Shown in pieces: positions 57,228-64,000 of a stretch of 64,000 nt of DNA. The translations under genes and the position numbers were made by a program. The first letter of the stretch is position 1. Each line of letters starts with the position of its first letter. Source of the stretch: Candidatus Saganbacteria bacterium (GTDB taxonomy: Bacteria; Margulisbacteria; WOR-1; O2-12-FULL-45-9); NCBI GenBank assembly GCA_016932255.1, contig JAFGDE010000014.1:1-64000 (forward strand), written 5' to 3'. The notes beneath the pieces were generated by a model. It worked only from the letters and a program-made list of their open reading frames with translations, did not search any database and had not been told where the DNA came from.

Positions 57228-59679
57228 TCGCTTGGCGAATGCCGCTAAGTTCATTGAGGCGCCTATCCAGTAAATTTTGCGCTCGTTTCTTGCTCAGGCC
57301 TTCCGGGAACTGAAGTTGAAATTCATAATACAGATCTTGGTGCGCTTGCGGGGCCGGCACCGAGCAACCCTTGATATTGGCGTTTATCTGATCAAATATT
57401 GCCAGCAGTCCGGACAGGACATCTCCGCTCTTTGATACCCTCAATCTCAGATCGATCTTTTGACCTCGCCAGGTCGCCGGCGCCGGCAGGTCTAGATATA
57501 ACTCTTCTATCTTTCCCTGTAGTGCTGACAACTGCTCTTTGGTCGTGGCCAAGCCGAAAGTGACCAGGCTGAAATCATTGTTGCCCACGGTCGCGTGTTC
57601 AATGGAGCGCAGTTTTATATCTTGTTCTTCGGCCAACTGAAGGACGCGATATATAACCCCGCGCTGTTTGGTCTGGGTTAGGAGCTGAAGCTGAGCCAAC
57701 CGGCCGTACTGTTTTACCGAACTTAACACCAGATTGTTGCGCAGCTGCTTTCTTGCATTGTCCATGAAAGGATCATCAGCCTTAAGCAGGGCGAGGGTGA
57801 TAAAGAATTCATTTTCAGAGGCAAAGCCGCTTAGTTTTACTATTCTGGGCAAAGAATATTGCTCTGATGGTTTGGCATCAAAATAGTCCCTGAAGTCTGC
57901 GAATTCGCGGCGTAAATTTTCTTTTAAAGCCTCAAGGCGTTTTTTGCCTTGTTCGGTCAATCGCTGTTGGTCCAAGGGTGATTGCCTATCCAGCAGGAAG
58001 TGATCTTTAGCCTGAAGCAGGGCCCTAGCCAGGGGAGTGGATACTTTATTGGCGCGATTGCCCATGATCAAATGAGGAGAACTGGCTCTGATGGAAACTA
58101 CCTGACCGTTTTCCAGAGAATCATAGACTTTAGCCGGTTCATCGTCGATCGTGCCGCCGACCGTGCGCAAGCCCTTTTCCAGGTTTATGGCAAAGGCCAG
58201 GTCAAGCAAGACCGGTTTTTGCCTTGAACCGGTGGCCAGATGATATAATGTTCCGTTGTTGTCATATACAAAAAACGAACCATTATTGAGCAACCCTGTT
58301 TTCCTCTCGTTGAAACGTGTTTCAGCATCGGGCATATCTTCCGACCCTTCAGCGAAACTTTGCCCCATCTTATAGCCGGCGTGAGCTGCGCTGCCCATCT
58401 CGGCTTTGCGGTCCATGGCCGCGGTACGTATCTGGACCTCGAACTCGTAACCGGTCAGGGGATTCCGGAAGAGTATATGCAGTGATTGATAGCCGTTCTC
58501 TTTCGGATTGCCGATATAGTCATCAAATTCATCAACGACATCTAGCCAGGAGCCCTGCTTTTCGAACAGGTCTTTTAATTCAGAGCGCAGCCCAAAGCAG
58601 TCGTAGGCTTGTTCGGAGTGAATTATCACACGGATGCCGTTAATGTCCCGCACATCGCCCTTTTTCTCCTGCTTCTCGAGCGCGCTGGAGACGCGTTTTA
58701 CCCGGTATTTGATGCCGGCTGGCATATTTAGCAGTTCGCAGGTAATGGCTATGTCCCCGGCCAGGCTGGCAAGCTGCCTCATTGATTCGGCGCGGCTCAT
58801 ACCCATTTTCTCCTCCATGTGATCCTGCATATTGTGGAAATCACTGCTCCTGAGATGGACCATGGCGAGGTCTTTTAGTTTGCCGGCCAGATCTTCATGA
58901 GCTGACTTACCTGTTTTCTCATCCTTTGTCTCTGGTTGGATGTTTAAAATGCGGAATATCGAGGAAGTGACAGCATAGGCGCGGTGGGCATGGAACAAGA
59001 AAGGGCCCATCGTATCATTTTCTTCAGGACTTAATTCTTCCGAGAAAAGATCACGTGTCTGAGGTTTTGACGCTTCGTTGTATTCCTCCAGGATGAGCAT
59101 ATCCTTGGCCCCTAAAAGCATCAGCACACCGTGGTCCCTGGCTTTTAGAAAAAGCAAGTCTCTCAGATAAACACCCTGATTCTCGATCGAAGGGTCAAAT
59201 TTGTAAGCATCCAATTGATCGAAATTCTCGAGCGTTTGGCTGAGCTCTTTTTCTTTGATCTGGGCCGGATCATGGCTCATGACCAAGGCTGTGGCGATGG
59301 CATTACTTGGGGCGGACCATTCAGTCAGCAGGAAAGCAGTCCTGAGATTTTTTTCCTGAGTCTCTGTAGGCAGCTTATCGTGATAGCGAAAGGCTTTTTC
59401 AACCAATTTGAGTTCCTTGGCTGTTCTATTAGATAAAAGTCCAAGAAGGGCGTCTCTGGGGCTTTGACTGGCTGAGCTGGTCCTGGCCGCGCCGTCTGTG
59501 CTGCTGGTCATCATTAATATTGGCAGGCTTGGCCCGCCGGCCATGGCTGGCTGGAAGCCAAGCAGGGCTTCAGGATTAGGGCAGATCCAGCGCTCGACCC
59601 GTTGCAGATTGCGGTGCACGGGATTGACGATCCTGCGTGTGAACCATGACGGTCCTGTTGTGGCTGGGCGCACTTTCAT
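57217..59679 (-). CDS. Divergent RelA/SpoT-type protein with degenerate hydrolase domain
   Basis: 820 residues. The ppGpp synthetase domain is clear: KYRVKRVSSALEKQEKKG, VRDINGIRVIIHS, DEFDDYIGNPKENGYQSLHI, YEFEVQIRTAAMDRKAEMGSAAHAGYK. A TGS-like segment (LDLAFAINLEKGLRTVGGTI) and C-terminal regulatory regions follow. The preceding helical region aligns with the HD hydrolase domain, but only fragments such as SHDPAQ and SSDFHNM remain, so hydrolysis is probably lost. The N-terminal ~70 residues are unrecognised. Likely a synthetase-only enzyme. It is divergent from tRNA-Gln, with -35 boxes forming one palindrome. Confidence 0.82.
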   Translation of the reverse strand: MKVRPATTGPSWFTRRIVNPVHRNLQRVERWICPNPEALLGFQPAMAGGPSLPILMMTSSTDGAARTSSASQSPRDALLGLLSNRTAKELKLVEKAFRYHDKLPTETQEKNLRTAFLLTEWSAPSNAIATALVMSHDPAQIKEKELSQTLENFDQLDAYKFDPSIENQGVYLRDLLFLKARDHGVLMLLGAKDMLILEEYNEASKPQTRDLFSEELSPEENDTMGPFLFHAHRAYAVTSSIFRILNIQPETKDEKTGKSAHEDLAGKLKDLAMVHLRSSDFHNMQDHMEEKMGMSRAESMRQLASLAGDIAITCELLNMPAGIKYRVKRVSSALEKQEKKGDVRDINGIRVIIHSEQAYDCFGLRSELKDLFEKQGSWLDVVDEFDDYIGNPKENGYQSLHILFRNPLTGYEFEVQIRTAAMDRKAEMGSAAHAGYKMGQSFAEGSEDMPDAETRFNERKTGLLNNGSFFVYDNNGTLYHLATGSRQKPVLLDLAFAINLEKGLRTVGGTIDDEPAKVYDSLENGQVVSIRASSPHLIMGNRANKVSTPLARALLQAKDHFLLDRQSPLDQQRLTEQGKKRLEALKENLRREFADFRDYFDAKPSEQYSLPRIVKLSGFASENEFFITLALLKADDPFMDNARKQLRNNLVLSSVKQYGRLAQLQLLTQTKQRGVIYRVLQLAEEQDIKLRSIEHATVGNNDFSLVTFGLATTKEQLSALQGKIEELYLDLPAPATWRGQKIDLRLRVSKSGDVLSGLLAIFDQINANIKGCSVPAPQAHQDLYYEFQLQFPEGLSKKRAQNLLDRRLNELSGIRQAIIL

Positions 59680-59687
59680 GACACAAA

Positions 59688-59732
59688 GTTATCGCCTGGT
59701 TAATTGAAAAATTTCAACCTGATTGTTATACT
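59688..59732. promoter_or_regulatory. Divergent promoters sharing a -35 palindrome (RelA-like gene / tRNA-Gln)
   Basis: The palindrome TTGAAAAATTTCAA (59704-59717) supplies TTGAAA on both strands. Plus: 17 bases to TATACT (59727-59732), start expected ~59740, just before the tRNA. Minus: 18 bases to GATAAC (59693-59688), 8 bases from the RelA-like ATG. The two polymerases cannot occupy the site together. Confidence 0.65.
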
Positions 59733-59746
59733 ATCAAAGCAAGCAC

Positions 59747-59817
59747 TGGCGGGTCGTCTAATGGTAGGACAACAGATTTTGGTTCTGTTTATCGGGGTTC
59801 GAGTCCCTGCCCGCCAG
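59747..59817 (+). tRNA. tRNA-Gln (anticodon TTG)
   Basis: Full cloverleaf: acceptor TGGCGGG/CCCGCCA with discriminator G, D-arm GTC...GAC with AATGGTA, anticodon stem ACAGA/TCTGT with loop TTTTGGT (TTG reads CAA, and CAG by wobble), T-arm CGGGG TTCGAGT CCCTG. CCA is not encoded. A consensus promoter lies directly upstream. Confidence 0.97.
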
Positions 59818-60041
59818 TTCCACTTTTACTCTTTAAGGCTTCTTGCTATACCGCGTTGAGAACTTCTGTTAGAGAGCAACGAGAATGGGAAAAAGAGGGA
59901 GGCTCCGCGAGCATAGCGAGTGGAGGGAGAAAAAACGGGAGTTTTTTCTCCGGGGGAGCAGTCCGCCGCAGGCGGACGAAGAGGGGGCTTGCCCCCTTTT
60001 GGAGGAGCGATAGCGACGACGTGAGAATCCCTGCCCGCCAG
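59804..60041. repeat. Hairpin-rich element bounded by a duplicate of the tRNA-Gln 3' end
   Basis: TCCCTGCCCGCCAG, the last 14 bases of tRNA-Gln (59804-59817), recurs exactly at 60028-60041. The ~210 bases between hold GGAGAAAAAAC-GGGA-GTTTTTTCTCC (59926-59951, 11 perfect pairs), GTCCGCC-GCA-GGCGGAC (59961-59977), and AGGGGGC-TT-GCCCCCT with TTT (59982-60000), terminator-like. No ORF. The layout looks like a small tRNA-targeting palindromic insertion; its second boundary abuts the stop of the methyltransferase gene. Confidence 0.6.
59982..60000 (+). terminator. Terminator-like hairpin downstream of tRNA-Gln
   Basis: AGGGGGC-TT-GCCCCCT followed by TTT: seven G-C-rich pairs (the innermost cannot all close on a 2-base loop) and a short T-run. 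It could end the tRNA-Gln transcript ~165 bases after the gene. Confidence 0.4.
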
Positions 60042-60042
60042 C

Positions 60043-60684
60043 TTATTTGCCCAGCAGGCATACTTCCGTATCGTTAAGCATCAAAAGCTTGAGGCAAAAC
60101 ATTTCAGAGAGCCGCTCAAACGTCCTTGGCGTATAAAAAGAAATGTGCGTGGCATCGCGTCGGTACCACCAGTCTAGAAAAGCCTTGTCGTCATTAGGGT
60201 GGAATTTTGTCTTAACGGCAATGATGCCCTTCTTGTTCAGCCGAGATGCCAATGACTTCAAGACAATGGCCGGATCGGGCAAATGCTCAAAGACCTCGGT
60301 GACGGTGATCAGGTCGTATTTGTTGTTCTGCCAGGCGTCTTCCGGCGCAAAGAATTTATCATAGATATCGACCGTAAACCCCGCCCGGCGCAGCAGCTGT
60401 GCCAGCACGGGTATTGGGCCGGAACCAAAGTCCAGGATGCGGCCTTTAGCCGGACAATAGGGCAGGACCGCCAGATCAATAAAGGCTTGCTGCATGCTGA
60501 CATAACCTTTATTATCAAAACCATTATTGTGGAATTGATATTGTTTCTTTTCCTCTGCCGGCGAAATGACCTTTGACCCTTCCAAAAAAATGTACCCACA
60601 GGCCGGGCAGGCATGATACGTGTGATCATATTGCTTGTCAAAAAGCGGGCGGGCCTGTTGAGTGCAGATCTTACAGGTGACCAT
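60043..60684 (-). CDS. Zinc-ribbon class I SAM-dependent methyltransferase
   Basis: 213 residues. N-terminal treble-clef-like cysteines (CKICTQQARPLFDKQYDHTYHACPACGYIFLEG, two C-x2-C pairs), then a methyltransferase fold: GRILDFGSGPIPVLAQLLRRAGFTVDIYDKFF (SAM site), YDLITVTEVFEHLPDPAIVLKSLASRLNKKGIIAVKT and HISFYTPRTFERL. The small-molecule or glycan substrate is unknown. ATG 60684 is chosen over the upstream TTG because TATAAT ends 8 bases before it. Its stop lies 2 bases from the tRNA-tail duplicate. Confidence 0.85.
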   Translation of the reverse strand: MVTCKICTQQARPLFDKQYDHTYHACPACGYIFLEGSKVISPAEEKKQYQFHNNGFDNKGYVSMQQAFIDLAVLPYCPAKGRILDFGSGPIPVLAQLLRRAGFTVDIYDKFFAPEDAWQNNKYDLITVTEVFEHLPDPAIVLKSLASRLNKKGIIAVKTKFHPNDDKAFLDWWYRRDATHISFYTPRTFERLSEMFCLKLLMLNDTEVCLLGK

Positions 60685-60692
60685 ATGGATCA

Positions 60693-60698
60693 ATTATA
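60693..60698 (-). promoter_or_regulatory. -10 box of the methyltransferase gene (leaderless type)
   Basis: Minus strand TATAAT ending 8 bases before the ATG at 60684. No recognisable -35 at 16-19 bases. Confidence 0.5.
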
Positions 60699-60719
60699 GA
60701 TCATCCAGACGGCATTATC

Positions 60720-60748
60720 TTGTTTGCCCCGGCGATTTTTGCTATACT
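60720..60748 (+). promoter_or_regulatory. Promoter of ftsK (leaderless type)
   Basis: TTGTTT (60720-60725), exactly 17 bases, TATACT (60743-60748) preceded by TGC, then 9 bases to the ATG at 60758. Confidence 0.65.
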
Positions 60749-60757
60749 CATTCCAGA

Positions 60758-63064
60758 ATGCCCCCGAAAAAGAAGAACAATAAGAAGAAGCGCTCCAGGA
60801 CTGAGCAGCCGGAGAGCAAGATCCCCTCTAAGTTCAAGCAAGATATAGTCGGCATTTTATTGCTGGCCCTGGCGGTCTTTGTTTTTGTGGCCAATCTATC
60901 TTCCGCCACCGGCCTGGTCGGTTTTTTTGTGGTCAAGACGTTCCTGCGTTCGGCCATGGGGGTTGGCGTGCTGGTCCTGCCGTTCTTTATCGGTCTTTAT
61001 GGCCTGATCCTCTTGCTGCGCCATGAGATCAAAGAACTGACAGTGCGTTTGTTCGGCCTGCTGATCCTTTTTCTGACCTATATAACAGTTGCCCAGTTCT
61101 ATGAAGCCGGTTATTTTACTGATGTTGAATCGGTCTATTTTGCCGGCGCCGGCGGCCTGATCGGCTACGGCGCGCATTACGCCCTGGTCAGGACCGTCGG
61201 TGTCTGGGGCGCTTATATCATCTTAACGGCACTGGCCCTGATCGGCGGCCTGATGCTGGCTAATGTGACGGTGTTGACCCTGGTCAATTTCTTAAAGCAT
61301 CTCTTTAAGCCGCAGCCGCTTGAGGAAAAAGCAACGCCAGCGGCTAAGAAGGCCGCCCTGCCGAACAAGGAATTCAAGTTGCCGCTGCCGCTGAAGAAAA
61401 AGGTGGAAACTGGCGAGGTCAAGGTTGAAAAAGGCAAGCCTGAGCAAGCTGACCCGCTCAAAGCCCCGCCGCCACCGCCGCCTCCGGTCGTCATCCATTC
61501 GACCGTGACCAGGGAAGAGAAAGATTACAAAGAGCCGGCCAAGGGCAAACAAGAACCTTATTTGACGTTGCACAAGGAAACAGTGGTTCAGGAAAAGGTC
61601 AACGTGATAGGCGATTATAAACTGCCGCCGCTGACCCTGCTTCAAGGACAGACAGCGGATGAACGCAAGCAAGCCAAGGAGATGCAGGGCCAGATCCAGG
61701 CGCGTAAGGATCAGCTGGAGCAGGCCTTGCGCAGCTTCGGCATCGGTGCGCACGTTGTTGAGATCTTCCAGGGGCCGGCCGTGACCCGTTATGAGCTTCA
61801 GCCTGAGCCCGGAGTAAAGGTCAGCCGGATCAACAATCTGGCCAATGATATCTCTCTGGCCATGGCTGCGCAGGGCATCAGGATCGAGGCGCCGGTGCCT
61901 GGCAAATCCGTTGTCGGCATCGAAGTCCCGAATCCAGTGGTCACTCCGGTCCGTATCAAAGAGATCGCCGAGAGCAAGATATTCCAGAACAGCCACTCCA
62001 AGCTGGCTTTCTGCATCGGTAAAGACCTGGCGGGACACCCGATCGTGGGGGACCTTGAGAAAATGCCCCACCTGCTGATCGCCGGCACGACCGGTTCTGG
62101 CAAGAGTGTCTGCATCAATTCGCTGATAACCAGCATTTTGCTACGGGCCGCGCCGCATGAGGTCAAGTTCATCATGATCGACCCGAAAATGGTCGAGCTC
62201 TCTATCTATAACGGTATCGGCCACCTGCTGGCCCCTGTCGTGACCAACGTGAAAAAAGCGGCGATCACGCTTAAGGCCTGGGTGCTTCAGGAAATGAACC
62301 GCCGCTACCAGCTTTTCCATGATGCGGGCGCGCGCAATATCACCGCTTATAATAAAAAAGGCAAGGACCCGGCTGATAGACTGCCGCATTTGGTCGTTGT
62401 GGTCGATGAACTGGCCGACCTGATGATGGTTGCGGCAAATGAGGTGGAGGGGGCCATTTGCCGTATTGCCCAAATGGCGCGGGCTACCGGCATCCATATG
62501 GTCATTGCCACCCAACGGCCTTCTGTTGATGTTATTACCGGATTGATCAAGGCCAATATTCCGTCACGCATCGCCTTTGCCGTGGCCACGCAGATTGATT
62601 CCCGGGTCATTCTTGACTCGTCCGGTGCGGAAAAGCTCCTGGGCCGTGGCGATATGCTCTATAGCCCGATTGGTGCGATGAAGCCGACCAGGCTGCAGGG
62701 CGCTTTTGTCACGGATGGAGAGACTGAAAAGGTCATTGAATATATTAAGAAACAATGCGAACCGGAGTATATCGAAGAGATCCAAACGCTCAAGCCAATG
62801 GACCTGGAACGCGGAGCAGGCGCTTCCAACGGTGATGGCGCCGACCGCGACGAGCTGTTCGGTGAAGTAGCCAAGCTGATCGTGGGCAGCGGCCAGGCTT
62901 CGACCTCGTACGTGCAAAGGAAATTCCGGATCGGTTATAACCGTGCCGCGCGCTTGATGGATGAAATGGAAGCCGCAGGCATAGTCTCAGCGCCTGAAGG
63001 GGAGAATAAACCGCGCAGGATATTGGCCACTACGGAAAGTCTTGCTTCACTGGGGATAAGTTAA
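60758..63064 (+). CDS. ftsK: FtsK/SpoIIIE DNA translocase
   Basis: Septal DNA pump for chromosome segregation. 768 residues from ATG 60758: a Lys-rich start, four TM helices (~25-190), a short linker with a Pro tract (KAPPPPPPPV), alpha/beta motor domains with FGIGAHVVEIFQGPAVTRYELQPEPGVKVSRI, Walker A IAGTTGSGKSVCINSLITSIL, Walker B LVVVVDELADLMMVAANEVE, AQMARATGIHMVIATQRPSVDVITGLIKANIPSRIAF, and a C-terminal winged-helix gamma domain (ASTSYVQRKFRIGYNRAARLMDEMEAAGIV). The ORF track's start at 60662 is too early. Confidence 0.96.
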   Translation: MPPKKKNNKKKRSRTEQPESKIPSKFKQDIVGILLLALAVFVFVANLSSATGLVGFFVVKTFLRSAMGVGVLVLPFFIGLYGLILLLRHEIKELTVRLFGLLILFLTYITVAQFYEAGYFTDVESVYFAGAGGLIGYGAHYALVRTVGVWGAYIILTALALIGGLMLANVTVLTLVNFLKHLFKPQPLEEKATPAAKKAALPNKEFKLPLPLKKKVETGEVKVEKGKPEQADPLKAPPPPPPPVVIHSTVTREEKDYKEPAKGKQEPYLTLHKETVVQEKVNVIGDYKLPPLTLLQGQTADERKQAKEMQGQIQARKDQLEQALRSFGIGAHVVEIFQGPAVTRYELQPEPGVKVSRINNLANDISLAMAAQGIRIEAPVPGKSVVGIEVPNPVVTPVRIKEIAESKIFQNSHSKLAFCIGKDLAGHPIVGDLEKMPHLLIAGTTGSGKSVCINSLITSILLRAAPHEVKFIMIDPKMVELSIYNGIGHLLAPVVTNVKKAAITLKAWVLQEMNRRYQLFHDAGARNITAYNKKGKDPADRLPHLVVVVDELADLMMVAANEVEGAICRIAQMARATGIHMVIATQRPSVDVITGLIKANIPSRIAFAVATQIDSRVILDSSGAEKLLGRGDMLYSPIGAMKPTRLQGAFVTDGETEKVIEYIKKQCEPEYIEEIQTLKPMDLERGAGASNGDGADRDELFGEVAKLIVGSGQASTSYVQRKFRIGYNRAARLMDEMEAAGIVSAPEGENKPRRILATTESLASLGIS

Positions 63065-63116
63065 TCTCTTTGGCTAGAACAGCCTGCTCGCGTTCGACCA
63101 TCTCTTATTTTGGTCC

Positions 63117-63788
63117 TTACAGGCAGGGTTGGTTAAAGAGTCCGCGCTTTTGTCTTGAGCTGATCGATATCCTCGGTAAATTGTGCTCATTTTTCGTGCT
63201 AATTACCATATTGATCTCTACATCAACATCTTCCGATTCAGCTTCTGAAAGATCGATCGGTCCTCGATCCTCGTGATTGACCTCGACGACCCGGGCCCCT
63301 TTTGACAAGCCGAGAAAAAAACCTAGAGCGATTACGTTATGCAAATAGAGTCTATTTATCCCTTCGGCCGCAATATGGTTCAAAGCGATGCTGGCCATAG
63401 CCTGACCGATCCCTTTGAGACCTCTCCTGGCTTCTTCAATAACCCTCATGGCCAACTTCTCGTTTTGCCCCATATAATCATGGCTCATTGAGGTTATTGC
63501 AATTTGTTTGCGAGGAACCATCTGATAATCAAAATGTCCTATCAGTGTCGGGAGCAAGGGCAGGTCCTGATTTGGCTCAAGAGCCAGGATCCTGTAAGGC
63601 GTTCCGTAAAAAACAGTGGAGCCTGTTTCTCCCTCAAGGAGACGGAAGAGGATCTCTCGACCCTGACCATTGACAATTGTACTGATCTCATGTTGACGAA
63701 CTTGGACCCTGCCGGGGTTTTGTCTCACTAGACGTCTCTGAAGGGCAGTTGGGATAGAAATTAATGATAGTTTTATAGATGATGGCAT
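63117..63788 (-). CDS. Protein of unknown function, possible GNAT-like fold
   Basis: 223 residues, not recognised. The centre (GLKGIGQAMASIALNHIAAEGINRLYLHNVIALGFFLGLSKGARVVEV) resembles the acetyl-CoA loop and C-terminal half of GNAT acetyltransferases, but this is weak. The N-terminus is Arg/Ser-rich and beta-like; the C-terminus is acidic then basic. No signal peptide. It converges on ftsK, with ~50 non-coding bases between. A TATATG lies 10 bases before the ATG. Confidence 0.5.
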   Translation of the reverse strand: MPSSIKLSLISIPTALQRRLVRQNPGRVQVRQHEISTIVNGQGREILFRLLEGETGSTVFYGTPYRILALEPNQDLPLLPTLIGHFDYQMVPRKQIAITSMSHDYMGQNEKLAMRVIEEARRGLKGIGQAMASIALNHIAAEGINRLYLHNVIALGFFLGLSKGARVVEVNHEDRGPIDLSEAESEDVDVEINMVISTKNEHNLPRISISSRQKRGLFNQPCL

Positions 63789-63846
63789 TATCCAGCCTCA
63801 TATAAATATCGATCATTTTCGTCTATAATTTCATGGTCTGATTAGG

Positions 63847-63852
63847 TATAAT
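63847..63852 (+). promoter_or_regulatory. -10 box of the DUF89 gene (leaderless type)
   Basis: TATAAT ending 9 bases before the ATG at 63862. A second TATAAT sits 23 bases upstream (63824-63829). No clear -35, no Shine-Dalgarno. Confidence 0.5.
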
Positions 63853-63861
63853 GGTCATGAT

Positions 63862-64000
63862 ATGAAAGCTTTTCTGGAATGCATCAGCTGTATCATCCGC
63901 CAGACCATCGATATCCTCTATCGCACGGTTAAAAAACCTGCCGCAAGGCACAAGATCCTCTCCGCAGTGATTCGGGAATTGGCCGGAACTGATATCCACC
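63862..64000 (+). CDS. DUF89/damage-control phosphatase family protein, 5' part only
   Basis: The first 46 codons before the window ends: MKAFLECISCIIRQTIDILYRTVKK...ILSAVIRELAGTDIH. The ECxxCxxRQ start is the hallmark of bacterial and archaeal DUF89 (ARMT1-like) proteins, metal-dependent phosphatases proposed to remove damaged phosphometabolites. Open to the edge, so it is absent from the ORF track. Confidence 0.8.
   Translation, partial: MKAFLECISCIIRQTIDILYRTVKKPAARHKILSAVIRELAGTDIH

Noticed and set aside
59818-60041. Integrated phage or plasmid next to tRNA-Gln
   Set aside because: The tRNA-tail duplication is real, but the interval has no integrase or any ORF, so only a small non-coding element can be claimed.
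61292-62071. 259-residue minus-strand ORF
   Set aside because: Antisense shadow of ftsK.
63065-63116. Extra ORFs at the ftsK 3' end (for example 63070-63276 plus)
   Set aside because: Mostly antisense to the 63117-63788 gene, with no start signals.

Overview
This 64 kb window (roughly 50-55% GC by eye) is a dense bacterial core region: about 64 protein genes, one tRNA, many overlapping starts and stops, and few intergenic gaps. I see no integrase, transposase, phage, CRISPR or known defence cluster. The host is probably an uncultivated, outer-membrane-bearing lineage. A signal-peptide protein ends in a beta-barrel with terminal Phe, which points to a diderm. The S16-KhpA-YlqD-TrmD-L19 order, the TrmD-partner methylase, the apgM-type mutase and the citrate/homocitrate-synthase-like enzyme recall deep-branching candidate phyla such as WOR-1/Saganbacteria or Margulisbacteria. 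That placement is an inference and was not tested.

Layout. 1-5.6 kb: mnmG (cut by the window edge) and an orphan 7TM-PAS sensor on minus; pyrH-frr-uppS-cdsA-nadC on plus. 5.7-12.3 kb: UvrD-type helicase, then a minus-strand polysaccharide pair (GH8 hydrolase and BcsA-like GT2) and an outer membrane protein. 12.4-22.5 kb: ychF; rpsF-ssb-ssb-rpsR-rplI-uvrC behind a probable S6:S18 leader; envC-like, ctpA, sugar isomerase, nucleotidyltransferase, hisD. 22.5-28.6 kb (minus): PHP protein, a 36-residue basic protein, miaA, mgtC-like, archease, leuD, plsC, a reduced GspE/PilB ATPase, aroE. 28.6-37.4 kb (plus): citrate/homocitrate-synthase-like gene, purE, cvpA, apgM, an outputless HAMP receptor, a GAF-GGDEF diguanylate cyclase, tyrA, aroA, thioesterase. 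37.4-48.7 kb: rlmD, a histidine kinase with a pseudo-receiver, ilvB-ilvN-ilvC-COG2426, an RsbW-like ATPase, two unknowns plus ilvD, aroC. 48.8-53.0 kb: rpsP-khpA-ylqD-trmD-methylase-rplS-lepB-rnhB. 53.0-64.0 kb: pyrB, apbE, ackA, GlmU-like, a divergent RelA/SpoT protein, tRNA-Gln with an adjoining palindromic element, a methyltransferase, ftsK, an unknown, and the start of a DUF89 gene.

Functionally the window covers branched-chain (ilvBNCD, leuD), aromatic (aroE, aroA, aroC, tyrA), histidine, pyrimidine (pyrH, pyrB), purine (purE) and NAD synthesis, envelope and polyprenyl metabolism, translation, repair and c-di-GMP/stringent signalling.

The strongest unexpected pattern is promoter architecture. 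About twenty genes that begin transcription units carry a sigma70-type -10 box ending only 6-11 bases before the start codon, often with a -35 box exactly 17 bases further up and no Shine-Dalgarno. They should be leaderless. Genes inside operons, and the ribosomal-protein operons, instead have Shine-Dalgarno sites or structured leaders. Other items worth following are a 14-base duplicate of the tRNA-Gln 3' end bounding a hairpin-rich 224-bp tract, a CTG start for uppS, a ketol-acid reductoisomerase whose cofactor loop looks NADH-type, and several signalling proteins missing a standard part.
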